Shown: piece after piece, positions 1 to 8,146 of the stretch
How positions within the stretch are numbered: position 1 is the first letter of the stretch
Layout: the number at the start of each line of letters is the position of its first letter
NCBI RefSeq assembly: GCF_024707545.1
Contig: NZ_CP062229.1
Coordinates: 7,257,238 to 7,321,237 of the forward strand
Direction of reading: 5' to 3'
DNA length: 64,000 bases
From: Mesorhizobium onobrychidis
GTDB taxonomy: Bacteria > Pseudomonadota > Alphaproteobacteria > Rhizobiales > Rhizobiaceae
The notes under the pieces: generated by a model
Seen by the model: the letters and a program-made list of their open reading frames with translations, nothing else
What the model was told of the DNA's origin: nothing
Database searches by the model: none
Translations under genes and position numbers: made by a program

Positions 1-593
1 AAAAGTGCATTGCCGGTGCGGAACCTGATCTGAGACAGCCGCGAGCCGGCGCGGACAACGATCGGAAAGGTGCGCGGGCTGACTTCCAGATAGAGCGGGC
101 CGTTGTAGCCGGCAGCGATCTTGTCGAACTCGTGGCCACGATCGGTCATCACGCGGGTGAAGATGTCGAGCCGTCCGGTCGAGCTCTTCGGGTTGGCGGA
201 GGCGGAGATGTTTGCCGGAAGCGCCAGGCTCTCGAGCAGCGGCACGATATAGACGCAGCCCGTCTCCAGCACCGCACCGTCCGCGAGATTGATTTCGTGC
301 AGCTTCAGACGGTCGAGTTTTTCAGCAACCCTGTGGTTGGGGCCGGGAAGGAAGGAGGCGCGCACCCGCCAGGCCTTGTCGCCAAGCCTGAGGTCGAGGC
401 TGGCCGGCTGGACCTGGTCGGCATCAAGCGCGCGCGGCGACTTCAGCGCGCCCGACTGAAACAGCGCGGAAATGTCCTGATCGGGAAGAATGCCTGTCTG
501 CCGCAAAGTCTGGCTCCGCTCGAAGGCCGGGCGAGGTCTCGTTTTTTTGCAGGTCCTTGCCACGGAACCTACTGGTACAAACCTCTTAATCAT
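1..593 (-). CDS. dcd: 2'-deoxycytidine 5'-triphosphate deaminase, partial (C-terminus outside window)
   Basis: Read on the minus strand from an ATG at 593, this open frame runs off the left edge. It contains TGILPDQDI, QPASLDLRLG, ISASANPKSSTGRLDIFTRV and YNGPLYLEV, which are typical of the long (about 360-residue) Dcd form found in rhizobia. The family deaminates dCTP to dUTP for thymidylate synthesis in the cytoplasm. SSTGR is the conserved active-site and nucleotide-binding segment. The first 30 or so residues before TGILPDQD are less typical, so a downstream start such as the GTG near 563 is possible. The gene is divergent from the SAM-II/metZ unit, as in other rhizobial genomes. Only about 197 codons are visible. 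Confidence 0.9.
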   Translation of the reverse strand, partial: MIKRFVPVGSVARTCKKTRPRPAFERSQTLRQTGILPDQDISALFQSGALKSPRALDADQVQPASLDLRLGDKAWRVRASFLPGPNHRVAEKLDRLKLHEINLADGAVLETGCVYIVPLLESLALPANISASANPKSSTGRLDIFTRVMTDRGHEFDKIAAGYNGPLYLEVSPRTFPIVVRAGSRLSQIRFRTGNAL

Positions 594-637
594 GCCGGCA
601 ATTGACGCAAGCGCGGTGCAGGTCTAAAGGGTCGTTA

Positions 638-692
638 TCCCGTGGTGATTTGGCCGGTCGGCTTGCAGCCACGTTAAACAAGTCGCTAAAGG
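638..692 (+). promoter_or_regulatory. SAM-II riboswitch (metA element)
   Basis: The segment from CGTGGTGATTTG through CGGCTTGCAGCCACG to TTAAACAAGTCGCTAAA matches the SAM-II consensus closely. CGTGG at 641-645 pairs with CCACG at 669-673 (P1), and the conserved GCTAAA closes the H-type pseudoknot. The class binds S-adenosylmethionine and shuts off methionine-biosynthesis genes in alphaproteobacteria. It lies about 90 bases ahead of metZ, the expected target. A strong intrinsic terminator sits between the two, so transcriptional control is the simplest reading. Confidence 0.95.
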
Positions 693-718
693 ACCGTCGG
701 GCCGAAAGGCCGTATGGA

Positions 719-748
719 CCGGTTGCGACTTTCGCGGCCGGTTTTTTT
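719..748 (+). terminator. Intrinsic terminator between the SAM-II aptamer and metZ
   Basis: CCGGTTGCG (719-727) pairs with CGCGGCCGG (733-741) across a five-base loop, and seven Ts follow directly. It lies downstream of the SAM-II aptamer and upstream of the metZ start, which suits a SAM-controlled attenuator. A smaller hairpin (GGCCGAAAGGCC, about 700-711) precedes it and could belong to an alternative fold. Confidence 0.8.
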
Positions 749-783
749 GTGTTTGGACCATTTTTGGTGTTTGGAACAAGGTG

Positions 784-1974
784 ATGACGAGCAACAAGCG
801 CAACTGGAAGCCTCAGACCGCCCTCGTGCATGCGGGAACGCTACGTTCCGGCTTCGGCGAAACCTCCGAGGCGATGTATCTCACGCAAGGCTATGTCTAC
901 GACACGGCGCAGGCGGCGGAAGCCCGCTTCAAGGGCGAGGAACCGGGCTTCATCTATTCGCGCTATGCCAATCCGACTGTCGACATGTTCGAGAAGCGCA
1001 TGTGTGCGCTGGAAGGTGCCGAAGATGCCCGCGCCACCGCATCCGGCATGGCGGCGGTCACAGCGGCGTTGCTGTGCAGCGCCAAGGCCGGCGACCACAT
1101 AGTGGCGGCGCGCGCGCTGTTCGGCTCCTGCCGCTGGGTGGTCGAAACGCTGGCGCCGAAATACGGCATCGAGGCGACGCTGGTCGATGGCACCGAAATC
1201 GCCAATTGGGAAAAGGCGGTCAGGCCCAACACAAAGCTGTTCTTCCTTGAAAGCCCGACCAATCCGACGCTGGAAGTCGTCGACATCGCAGCCGTCGCCT
1301 CGCTTGCCAATTCGATCGGCGCGCGGCTGATCGTCGACAACGTCTTTGCCACGCCCTTACAGCAGAAGCCGTTGCAACTCGGCGCCCACATCGTCGTCTA
1401 TTCGGCGACCAAGCACATCGACGGCCAGGGGCGCTGCCTCGGCGGCGTCATCCTGTCGGACAAGAAGTGGATCGACGAGAACCTGCACGACTATTTCCGC
1501 CACACCGGTCCCAGCCTGTCGCCGTTCAATGCCTGGACGCTGCTGAAGGGCCTGGAAACGCTGCCGCTGCGCGTGCGCCAGCAGACGGAAAGTGCCGGCC
1601 GGATCGCGGACTTCCTCGCCGAGCAGCCGGAGATCGCCCGCGTCATCTATCCCGGCCGCGCCGATCACCCGCAAGCGGCGGTCGTCAAGAAGCAGATGTC
1701 GGGCGGCTCGACGCTGATCTGCCTCGACGTCAAGGGCGGCAAACAGGCGGCTTTCGCCTTCCAGAACACGCTCGATATCGTGCTGATCTCTAACAATCTC
1801 GGCGATGCAAAGAGCCTGATCACCCACCCGGCGACGACGACGCACAAGAATCTGAGCGATGAGGCGCGTGCCGAACTCGGCATCGGGCCAGGCACGCTCA
1901 GGCTGTCCGTCGGCCTGGAGGACACAGACGACCTGCTCGAAGACATCGAGCAGGCACTGAAAGCCGCCAGATAG
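784..1974 (+). CDS. metZ: O-succinylhomoserine sulfhydrylase
   Basis: This 396-residue protein belongs to the Cys/Met-metabolism PLP-enzyme family. MetZ makes homocysteine from O-succinylhomoserine and sulfide in methionine synthesis. Visible features are SRYANPTVDMFE near the N-terminus, ESPTNPTLEVVD, and the PLP-lysine segment YSATKHIDGQGRCLGG around residues 205-220, whose HIDGQGR form is typical of MetZ rather than MetB or MetC. The upstream SAM-II riboswitch supports the methionine assignment. A GTG at 781 is in frame directly before the ATG at 784; the ATG is preferred, although the ribosome site (AAGG) is close to both. Confidence 0.93.
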   Translation: MTSNKRNWKPQTALVHAGTLRSGFGETSEAMYLTQGYVYDTAQAAEARFKGEEPGFIYSRYANPTVDMFEKRMCALEGAEDARATASGMAAVTAALLCSAKAGDHIVAARALFGSCRWVVETLAPKYGIEATLVDGTEIANWEKAVRPNTKLFFLESPTNPTLEVVDIAAVASLANSIGARLIVDNVFATPLQQKPLQLGAHIVVYSATKHIDGQGRCLGGVILSDKKWIDENLHDYFRHTGPSLSPFNAWTLLKGLETLPLRVRQQTESAGRIADFLAEQPEIARVIYPGRADHPQAAVVKKQMSGGSTLICLDVKGGKQAAFAFQNTLDIVLISNNLGDAKSLITHPATTTHKNLSDEARAELGIGPGTLRLSVGLEDTDDLLEDIEQALKAAR

Positions 1975-2021
1975 GGATACGCGCCGAACGGCTTCGCTCG
2001 AATTGTCAAAAGCAGGCGCGG

Positions 2022-3176
2022 TCAGGCGCCCGACGGGGTCTCTTCCAATTCCGCAACGGCGCTGGTGTGGATGGTCATCGTGTTGCCGCGCCAGTCGACG
2101 GCACCGCTGAGCCAGCCGCGCACCCAGATGGCGGGAAGCATCACGTCCCGCGCAACCATCGCCGGGATCATGCGCAGCGACAGGTGCCAGCCCTTGGCCG
2201 AGGCGAGAGCGCATTCCGGGAGATAGGCGACTACCAGCACGGCGACGGCGGTTGCCGACAGGCTGAAGCCGGCGCCGGCCGCAGCAATCAGCGCAAGCGC
2301 CAGCGGAACCGCCGCGCCGACCAATATTTCTGGCGCGAAGAACAGGGGGAAGGTGACCCGGCGCAGGCGTGCCCAGCGGGCCTGGCGCGACCAGATTTCG
2401 CCAAACGTGCGCAAACCGAGCGGCTGCTCGAAGGGCGAGGCGACGAGATTGACGCGCAGTCCAAGCCCGTTGACCAGCTTGGTCGCGGCGGCATCCTCGG
2501 CGATCTCAGCGGCAAGCGCACGGATGCCGCCATTGGCGTCGAGCATGAGCTTGTTCCACAACATGCTCTTGCCCTGGGCGAAACCGAGGCCGAGCGCCTC
2601 GCCGGTATATTGCCAGCGCGCCTGCAGCGTGTTGAGGAAAGCGCATTCGACCTCCGCCCAGAACCCGTCCGGCCGCGAGCCGATCGGCGTCGAGCAGACA
2701 AGGCCAGTGTCCGGCCGCCATGCCGCCATCAGATGCTGGACATAGTCCCTCGACATCAGGACGTTGGAATCGGCAAGGATGACCCAGCGGTGTCGCGCTG
2801 CCTCCCAGCCCTTCACGCAATTGTTGAGTTTCGGATTGCCGCTGATGCGGTCGTCGCCGACGAGCAGCCGGGCCGGCACGGCCGGAAAGCGGGCGATCGC
2901 GTCGGTGATCGGCCCGACCACCGGGTCGTCGGCATGGGCGACGCAGAAGATGAGTTCATAGCGCGGCCAGTCGAGAGAGAAGGCGCGCTCGAGCGTTTCC
3001 TCGGCAAACGGTTCGACGCCGCGCGACGGCACGACGATCGACACCGGCTGCGCCTTGCCCGCTGGCGGTGTGATCCTGCCAGGCCGCTTCAGCTTCAACG
3101 AAGCGAGCAGGATGCTGGCGAGATTGACAAGAAGCAGAGCTGTGGAAAGCAAGGCGGCGGTGACTGTCAATTCCAT
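2022..3176 (-). CDS. Glycosyltransferase family 2, ceramide glucosyltransferase-like
   Basis: This 384-residue membrane glycosyltransferase has an N-terminal membrane segment (residues 3-25), a GT2 catalytic core and hydrophobic C-terminal segments. Visible motifs are VVPSRGVEPFAEETLE at the nucleotide-sugar site, NPKLNNCVKGWE, ILADSNVLMS (D-x-D-like), EDAAATKLV (candidate catalytic Asp) and QARWARLRR (Q-x-x-RW-like). This pattern matches the bacterial glucosylceramide synthase/HpnI-like group, which glycosylates ceramide or related lipids at the inner membrane. The acceptor cannot be told from sequence; a hopanoid or diacylglycerol is also possible. The gene stands alone, convergent with metZ. 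Confidence 0.75.
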   Translation of the reverse strand: MELTVTAALLSTALLLVNLASILLASLKLKRPGRITPPAGKAQPVSIVVPSRGVEPFAEETLERAFSLDWPRYELIFCVAHADDPVVGPITDAIARFPAVPARLLVGDDRISGNPKLNNCVKGWEAARHRWVILADSNVLMSRDYVQHLMAAWRPDTGLVCSTPIGSRPDGFWAEVECAFLNTLQARWQYTGEALGLGFAQGKSMLWNKLMLDANGGIRALAAEIAEDAAATKLVNGLGLRVNLVASPFEQPLGLRTFGEIWSRQARWARLRRVTFPLFFAPEILVGAAVPLALALIAAAGAGFSLSATAVAVLVVAYLPECALASAKGWHLSLRMIPAMVARDVMLPAIWVRGWLSGAVDWRGNTMTIHTSAVAELEETPSGA

Positions 3177-3401
3177 CGATATCTGGTCACTCCAGAAAAA
3201 ACCGCCCGCATGAAAGCCGTTTCAACAGTTCGACAGAATGCTGAGTCGCCCGGCCCTGCACACCATCATTGTCATGTGTCACTTAAATGACATTGTTCTT
3301 CGGCACCTGCGCGCAAAGGAGGCGGGCAGCGACGGGAAGCACCCCGTTGACCAAGCTGCGGAGAGCGTCGAAAGTTCCGTCTACATATTGTGGAGTAGTC
3401 T

Positions 3402-3794
3402 ATGTACAGCGCCGTCACGCGCAACATCGAAGTACAGGTCAGGCCGTTCTATCTGGAAGATCGCTCCGACCCGTCGGAGAACCGCTATGTCTGGGGCTAC
3501 CAGGTGACCATCGACAACCAGTCGGATGAATTCGTGCAGCTTCTGTCACGCTATTGGCACATCACCGACGGCACCGGCCGGGTTGAGGAAGTGCGCGGCG
3601 CCGGCGTTGTCGGCGACCAGCCCGAACTCAACCCCGGCGACAGTTATCAATACACGTCTGGGTGCCCGCTCTCAACGCCATCCGGCATCATGGTCGGCCA
3701 CTACACGATGCGCAACAAGCGGGGCGAGACGTTCGATGTCGCCATCCCCGCCTTTTCGCTCGACCTGCCGGGCACGCGGCGCACCGTCAATTGA
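3402..3794 (+). CDS. apaG: ApaG (DUF525) protein
   Basis: This 130-residue protein covers the whole single-domain ApaG family. It starts [23 protein letters not shown] and includes [37 protein letters not shown] and GIMVGHYTM. ApaG has a fibronectin-III-like fold and is named for links with diadenosine tetraphosphate and Co/Mg resistance; its molecular role is not settled. The ATG at 3402 fits the family N-terminus. Upstream at 3277-3292 there is a short inverted repeat that could be an operator. Confidence 0.93.
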   Translation: MYSAVTRNIEVQVRPFYLEDRSDPSENRYVWGYQVTIDNQSDEFVQLLSRYWHITDGTGRVEEVRGAGVVGDQPELNPGDSYQYTSGCPLSTPSGIMVGHYTMRNKRGETFDVAIPAFSLDLPGTRRTVN

Positions 3795-3805
3795 CGCTCA
3801 CTTGA

Positions 3806-3861
3806 GTTCCTCGCCCTCGCGAAGCGGGGGAGAGGTGGCCCCACTCCGTCGGGCGAGGAAC
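3806..3861. repeat. Intergenic palindromic element after apaG
   Basis: GTTCCTCGCCC at 3806-3816 and GGGCGAGGAAC at 3851-3861 are perfect 11-base inverted arms around a G-rich centre. The gap between apaG and hslO (convergent) holds nothing else recognisable. The style resembles the palindromic intergenic repeats at 24.5 kb and 44.1 kb and may also help end transcription from both sides. Confidence 0.65.
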
Positions 3862-3953
3862 CCAAGTTCTGCGAAGGCACCGCACTCGGTATTTGGCGAT
3901 TCCTACTTCCATTGGAAGAATGCCAGCGGGCAGATAGGCAGCACTGACGCTCG

Positions 3954-4988
3954 TTATTGCGCGGCGGCAAACTCCGCCGGGTCGAAGTCATATTGTTTCG
4001 AGCAGAATTCGCAGGCGACGTGAATGCCGCCATCCTCGGTGCTGTCCCTGATCTCGTCGGCGGAGAAGCCTCCGAGAATGCCGCGGATCTTCTCCCTGGA
4101 GCATGAGCACTGGTCGGCAACCGGTACGCCGCCGAAGACGCGCACGCCGTGCTCGTGGAACAGCCGGTAAAGCAGCCGCTCGGCGCCGATCGTCGGGTCG
4201 ATCAGTTCCGTCGGCTCAATGGTGCCAAGCAACGCCAGCAGTTCCTGCCAGGAATTGTCGGCCGGATCGTGGATCTCCTGGCGCGGATCGCCGTCGCCGC
4301 CCGGAAGATCGGGCACGCGCATGCGGTCCGGCGATTGAGGCAGGAACTGCGCCAGGATGCCACCGGCACGCCATTGCTCGCGGGCGCCGCCGACGCCGGG
4401 CGTCAACAGCTTGGCCACCGTGAGCCTGAGATCGGTCGGGATCTGTTCCGACTGCCGAAAATAGGTGCGCGCGGCCTGCTCCAGCGTCTCGCCTTCGAGC
4501 TGGACGATGCCCTGATAGCGCTGCGTGTGGGCGCCCTGGTCGATCGTCAGCGCCAGGACACCGCTGCCGAGCAGCGTCTGCTGCGAAGTCTCACCGGCAG
4601 ACGTCAGAGCCTCCAGCCGGTCGGCGTCGAAGCGCGCGTAGGCGCGTAGCGCATGCGGCGTGGAAAAATCCGCCACCAGCATATCGACCGGTCCGTCCGT
4701 GCGGGTCTGCAGGATGAACTTGCCTTCGAACTTGAGCGAGGTGCCGAGCAGCACCGTCAGCACGCAGGCTTCCGCCAGCAGGCGAGCGACCGGCTCGGGA
4801 TAGTCATGACGGCTGAGGATCGCGTCGAGCATCAGCCCGAGCTGGACGGTGCGGCCACGCACGTCGAGCGGGCCGACCTCGAAGGGCACGACATGATCGT
4901 CGCCAGCGTAGCCGAATTCGCCGAGTTTGGGTTGTTGTTCAGCCAATTGATGAGTTTCCAACATGACAAAGCTCCAGGGCGCGGCCAT
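3954..4988 (-). CDS. hslO: Redox-regulated chaperone Hsp33
   Basis: Hsp33 is a cytoplasmic holdase activated when its zinc cysteines are oxidised. The four cysteines are present near the C-terminus as CSC (in DQCSCSREKI) and CEFC (in VACEFCSKQY), about 30 residues apart. The N-terminal domain has LGEFGYAGDDHVVPFEV and a conserved core up to QFLPQSPDRM. Two starts are plausible: the ATG at 4988 (344 residues, GGAGG nearby) and the ATG at 4964 (336 residues, GGAG seven bases upstream), the latter fitting relatives better. It is last in an argD-argF-hslO gene string. Confidence 0.93.
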   Translation of the reverse strand: MAAPWSFVMLETHQLAEQQPKLGEFGYAGDDHVVPFEVGPLDVRGRTVQLGLMLDAILSRHDYPEPVARLLAEACVLTVLLGTSLKFEGKFILQTRTDGPVDMLVADFSTPHALRAYARFDADRLEALTSAGETSQQTLLGSGVLALTIDQGAHTQRYQGIVQLEGETLEQAARTYFRQSEQIPTDLRLTVAKLLTPGVGGAREQWRAGGILAQFLPQSPDRMRVPDLPGGDGDPRQEIHDPADNSWQELLALLGTIEPTELIDPTIGAERLLYRLFHEHGVRVFGGVPVADQCSCSREKIRGILGGFSADEIRDSTEDGGIHVACEFCSKQYDFDPAEFAAAQ

Positions 4989-5081
4989 GCCGCCCTCCGG
5001 GGCGCATGCGTCGAAACGCGCTCGATTTGCGTGATGCGCCTGAGATAGGCACCACGCAGTGCCGGATCAAGGTGGCCCGGA

Positions 5082-5993
5082 TCAAGCGCCCAGACACCAG
5101 GCCAAAACCGCCTTCTGGGCGTGGAGCCGGTTCTCGGCCTCGTCGAACACTACCGAATGCGGCCCGTCGATGACTTCGTCGGTGACCTCCTCGCCGCGAT
5201 GCGCCGGCAGGCAGTGCATGAACAATGCGTCCGGCTTTGCCTTCGCCATCAGCGCCGCATTGACCTGGTAGGGGGAGAAGACATTGTGGCCGCGAGCACG
5301 GTGCTCCTGGCCCATCGACACCCAGCAGTCGGTGACGACGCAGTCGGCCTCGTGGACCGCCTCCTCGGGCGAGCGGGTGAAGTGCAACTTGCCGCCATGC
5401 GCCGTCGACCAATCGACATGCTTCTGCGCCGGCTCGCTGCCTTCCGGCACGGCGACGTTGAGGTTGAAGCGGAACCGCGCCGAGGCCTCCAGCAGGGAAT
5501 GCAGCACGTTGTTGCCGTCGCCAGTCCAGGCGATTGTCTTGCCGGCGACCGGACCGCGATGCTCCTCGAAGGTCATGATGTCGGCCATCAGTTGGCAGGG
5601 GTGGGTATCGTCGGTCAGCCCGTTGATGACGGGAACGGTGGCGTTCTCGGTCAGCTCCAGCAGCCGGTCATGCGATGTGGTTCGGATCATGATCGCATCG
5701 ACATAGCGTGACAGCACCTTGGCCGTGTCGGCGATGGTTTCGGAGCGGCCGAGCTGCATCTCGGTGCCGGTCAGCATGATGGTCTCGCCGCCGAGCTGGC
5801 GCATGCCGACGTCGAAGGACACGCGCGTGCGCGTCGACGGTTTGTCGAAGATCATCGCCAGCACTTTGCCTTCGAGCGGTTTTGTCCGCTCGCCAGCCTT
5901 GAGCCTTGCCTTTCGCACCACGGCATCGTCCAGCATGAAGCGCAGATCGCCCTCGGAAACGGCGGAAAGATCAGTGAAATGGCGAAGGCTCAT
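5082..5993 (-). CDS. argF: Ornithine carbamoyltransferase
   Basis: This 303-residue enzyme condenses ornithine and carbamoyl phosphate to citrulline in arginine synthesis. The carbamoyl-phosphate loop is [13 protein letters not shown] (about residues 51-63), HPCQ is at the substrate site, and the catalytic [11 protein letters not shown] stands near residue 270. The length is normal. It follows argD by 17 bases and precedes hslO by about 90 bases, all on the minus strand, which suggests co-transcription. Confidence 0.96.
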   Translation of the reverse strand: MSLRHFTDLSAVSEGDLRFMLDDAVVRKARLKAGERTKPLEGKVLAMIFDKPSTRTRVSFDVGMRQLGGETIMLTGTEMQLGRSETIADTAKVLSRYVDAIMIRTTSHDRLLELTENATVPVINGLTDDTHPCQLMADIMTFEEHRGPVAGKTIAWTGDGNNVLHSLLEASARFRFNLNVAVPEGSEPAQKHVDWSTAHGGKLHFTRSPEEAVHEADCVVTDCWVSMGQEHRARGHNVFSPYQVNAALMAKAKPDALFMHCLPAHRGEEVTDEVIDGPHSVVFDEAENRLHAQKAVLAWCLGA

Positions 5994-6010
5994 TTGGGGT
6001 CTTTCGACTG

Positions 6011-7210
6011 TTACTTCGCGGCAGCCGCGGCGATGGCATCGGCCAGGCCCCGGGCGCCGGCACGGATGCGGTCGAGCGCCTCATGGATCTCGGCGTCGGT
6101 GACGGTGAGCGGCGGCAGCAGGCGAAGAACGTTGTCGCCGGCCGGAACCGCAAGCAGATGCTGGTCGCGCAACGCCATGTTCACCTTGGTGTTGGGTGCG
6201 GCGCATTTCAGGCCGAGCATCAGGCCTGTGCCCCTGATGTCTTCGATGATGTCAGGAAACTCGTCGGCGACGCCCGCCAGCCCCTGCTTCAGCAGCAACG
6301 CCTTGCGCTGGACATCCTCCAGGAAGCCGTCTTCCAGCACCACGTCGAGCACGGCGTTGCCGACCGCCATCGCCAGCGGATTGCCGCCGAAAGTCGTGCC
6401 GTGCACGCCGGCGGTCATGCCGACGGCCGCCTCGTCGGTGGCGAGACAGGCGCCCATCGGGAAGCCGCCGCCGATGCCCTTGGCAACCGCCATTATGTCG
6501 GGCGTGACGCCAGCCCATTCATGCGCGAACAGTTTTCCGGTGCGGCCGATGCCGCACTGGACCTCATCGAAGATCAGGAGCAGGCCATGCTGTTCGCAGA
6601 GCTGCCTCAGCCGCTTCAGCGACTGCGTCGGCACCGGGCGGATGCCACCCTCGCCCTGCACCGGCTCGATCAGTATCGCGGCGGTCTCGGGCGTGATCGC
6701 CTTTTCGGCGGCGTCGATGTCGTCGAAGCCGACCTGGTCGAAACCTTCGACCTTGGGTCCGAAGCCTTCCAGGTATTTATACTGGCCGCCGGCGGCGATG
6801 GTCGCCAGCGTGCGGCCATGAAAGGCGCCTTCGAAGCTGATAATGCGAAAGCGCTCGGGATGGCCCTTGACGAAGTGGTAGCGCCGCGCCGTCTTGATGG
6901 CGCATTCCAGCGCCTCGGCGCCGGAATTGGTGAAGAACACCTTGTCGGCGAAGGTGGCGTCGACCAGCCGCTCGCCCAGACGGCTCTGCCCCGGAATCTC
7001 GTAGAGGTTCGAGACATGCCAGACCTTGGCCGCCTGCTCGGTGAGTGCCGAGACCAGATGCGGATGGCTATGGCCCAGCGAATTCACGGCGACGCCGCCG
7101 CCAAAATCGAGATATCGCTCGCCCTTGTCGGTGACCAGCCAAGTGCCTTCCCCATGGTCGAAGGCCAGGGGTGCGCGGGTAAAGGTCTCGAAAAGCGCCG
7201 AACCGCTCAT
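6011..7210 (-). CDS. argD: Acetylornithine aminotransferase
   Basis: This class III PLP aminotransferase (399 residues from the ATG at 7210) converts N-acetylglutamate semialdehyde to N-acetylornithine. Visible are [18 protein letters not shown] segments near residue 100, [16 protein letters not shown], and the PLP-lysine segment [14 protein letters not shown]. The frame stays open upstream to 7312, but relatives start at [10 protein letters not shown], so 7210 is chosen. A terminator-like hairpin lies 27 bases before this start, inside the upstream in-frame extension, which suggests leader control (see 7237-7270). Confidence 0.93.
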   Translation of the reverse strand: MSGSALFETFTRAPLAFDHGEGTWLVTDKGERYLDFGGGVAVNSLGHSHPHLVSALTEQAAKVWHVSNLYEIPGQSRLGERLVDATFADKVFFTNSGAEALECAIKTARRYHFVKGHPERFRIISFEGAFHGRTLATIAAGGQYKYLEGFGPKVEGFDQVGFDDIDAAEKAITPETAAILIEPVQGEGGIRPVPTQSLKRLRQLCEQHGLLLIFDEVQCGIGRTGKLFAHEWAGVTPDIMAVAKGIGGGFPMGACLATDEAAVGMTAGVHGTTFGGNPLAMAVGNAVLDVVLEDGFLEDVQRKALLLKQGLAGVADEFPDIIEDIRGTGLMLGLKCAAPNTKVNMALRDQHLLAVPAGDNVLRLLPPLTVTDAEIHEALDRIRAGARGLADAIAAAAAK

Positions 7211-7236
7211 TATATGCGTCTCCGGAACCGGAAAAT

Positions 7237-7270
7237 CAAAAAGCCGCCAAAGCGGCGGCCTTTGCGGCTT
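7237..7270 (-). terminator. Terminator-like hairpin in the argD leader (possible attenuator)
   Basis: On the minus strand AAGCCGCAAAG pairs with CTTTGGCGGCTT (one bulged G) across a GC-rich loop, followed by TTTTTGATTTT. It ends about 27 bases before the argD ATG at 7210. The gene upstream (gcrA) points away, so only argD's own transcript would cross it. An in-frame ATG at 7288 could start a leader peptide read through the hairpin. Termination is clear from structure; regulation by arginine is inference. Confidence 0.6.
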
Positions 7271-7386
7271 ATCGTGTTTTTCGGCCATGAAGTCAACGAA
7301 AACGTCGCGCAAGGACGCGCGGCAAGCTCTCCAGCGAGACGCCGGCTCATCAGCGACCGGGCAAGTTGGGGAAAACCGAAAAAACC

Positions 7387-7530
7387 GATTCGTGTTGGCC
7401 CTCAGACTCTTGTCACCGAGTCAGCGCATAAGGTAATTGTAGTCGAGAAATAACTAGATTTCGTGCGGCGGACCTAATCACCCGATATATGTGGTGTCTG
7501 CCCGGCGGAAGCCGGATCGTGGAAGGATTC
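7387..7530. promoter_or_regulatory. Cluster of four GANTC (CcrM) sites upstream of gcrA
   Basis: The 354-base gap between argD and gcrA contains GATTC at 7387, GACTC at 7405, GAGTC at 7418 and GATTC at 7526. Three fall within 36 bases, whereas random sequence would give about one per 256 bases. GANTC is methylated by CcrM in alphaproteobacteria, and GcrA is known to act with sigma-70 at methylated GANTC promoters. The arrangement suggests methylation-dependent or autoregulated gcrA expression, which is inference. Confidence 0.5.
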
Positions 7531-7564
7531 CGATCGCCGCACATTTCAGCAGGAGCGCGGTCTC

Positions 7565-8083
7565 ATGAATTGGACTGACGAGCGGGTCGAACTTCTTAGA
7601 AAATTGTGGTCGGAGGGACTGAGCGCCAGCCAGATCGCCGCACAGCTCGGGGGCGTCAGCCGCAATGCCGTCATCGGCAAGGTGCATCGGCTGAAACTGT
7701 CGGGCCGCGGACGCTCGACCGCCACGCCGGCACGCCAGAAGAAGAGCGTGCAAGGATCGAGCGTCCAGAAATCGGTGTCGCGGGCGGCAAGCACCGCGCG
7801 GCATATCACCACGTCGATCGGCGCGACCGCGCTGCAGGCGCAATTCGACACCGTACCGGTGGCGCGTCATTACGTCCGTCCGGTCGAGAACGTCGTCGTG
7901 CCGATCTCGCGGCATCTGCAACTCGTCGAGTTGACCGAGCGGACATGCAAATGGCCGAATGGCGATCCGCTTTCGGAAGAGTTCCATTTCTGCGGCAACG
8001 ACGCGGCCGAAACCGGACCCTATTGCAAGTACCACGCTCGCATTGCGTTTCAGCCCGCTTCGGAGCGGCGGCGCAGTCGCTGA
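7565..8083 (+). CDS. gcrA: Cell-cycle regulator GcrA
   Basis: The 172-residue protein begins MNWTDERVELLRKLWSEG and continues SASQIAAQLGGVSRNAVIGK, the N-terminal helix-turn-helix of GcrA. The C-terminal part includes LVELTERTCKWPNGDP and FCGNDAAETGPYCKYH, the sigma-70-binding domain with its conserved cysteines. GcrA recruits sigma-70 holoenzyme to GANTC-methylated promoters of cell-cycle genes. The length matches the Caulobacter protein. The promoter region is rich in GANTC. The gene is monocistronic and divergent from argD. Confidence 0.96.
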   Translation: MNWTDERVELLRKLWSEGLSASQIAAQLGGVSRNAVIGKVHRLKLSGRGRSTATPARQKKSVQGSSVQKSVSRAASTARHITTSIGATALQAQFDTVPVARHYVRPVENVVVPISRHLQLVELTERTCKWPNGDPLSEEFHFCGNDAAETGPYCKYHARIAFQPASERRRSR

Positions 8084-8146
8084 ATAGCGAATAGCCTTTG
8101 CGAAAGGCGCAAGGTCGTTTCTTGCCCTATTCGCCATTCGCTTCCT

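Noticed and set aside
2067..3290. 407-residue open frame opposite the glycosyltransferase
   Set aside because: The minus-strand frame has clear GT2 motifs; this one has none.
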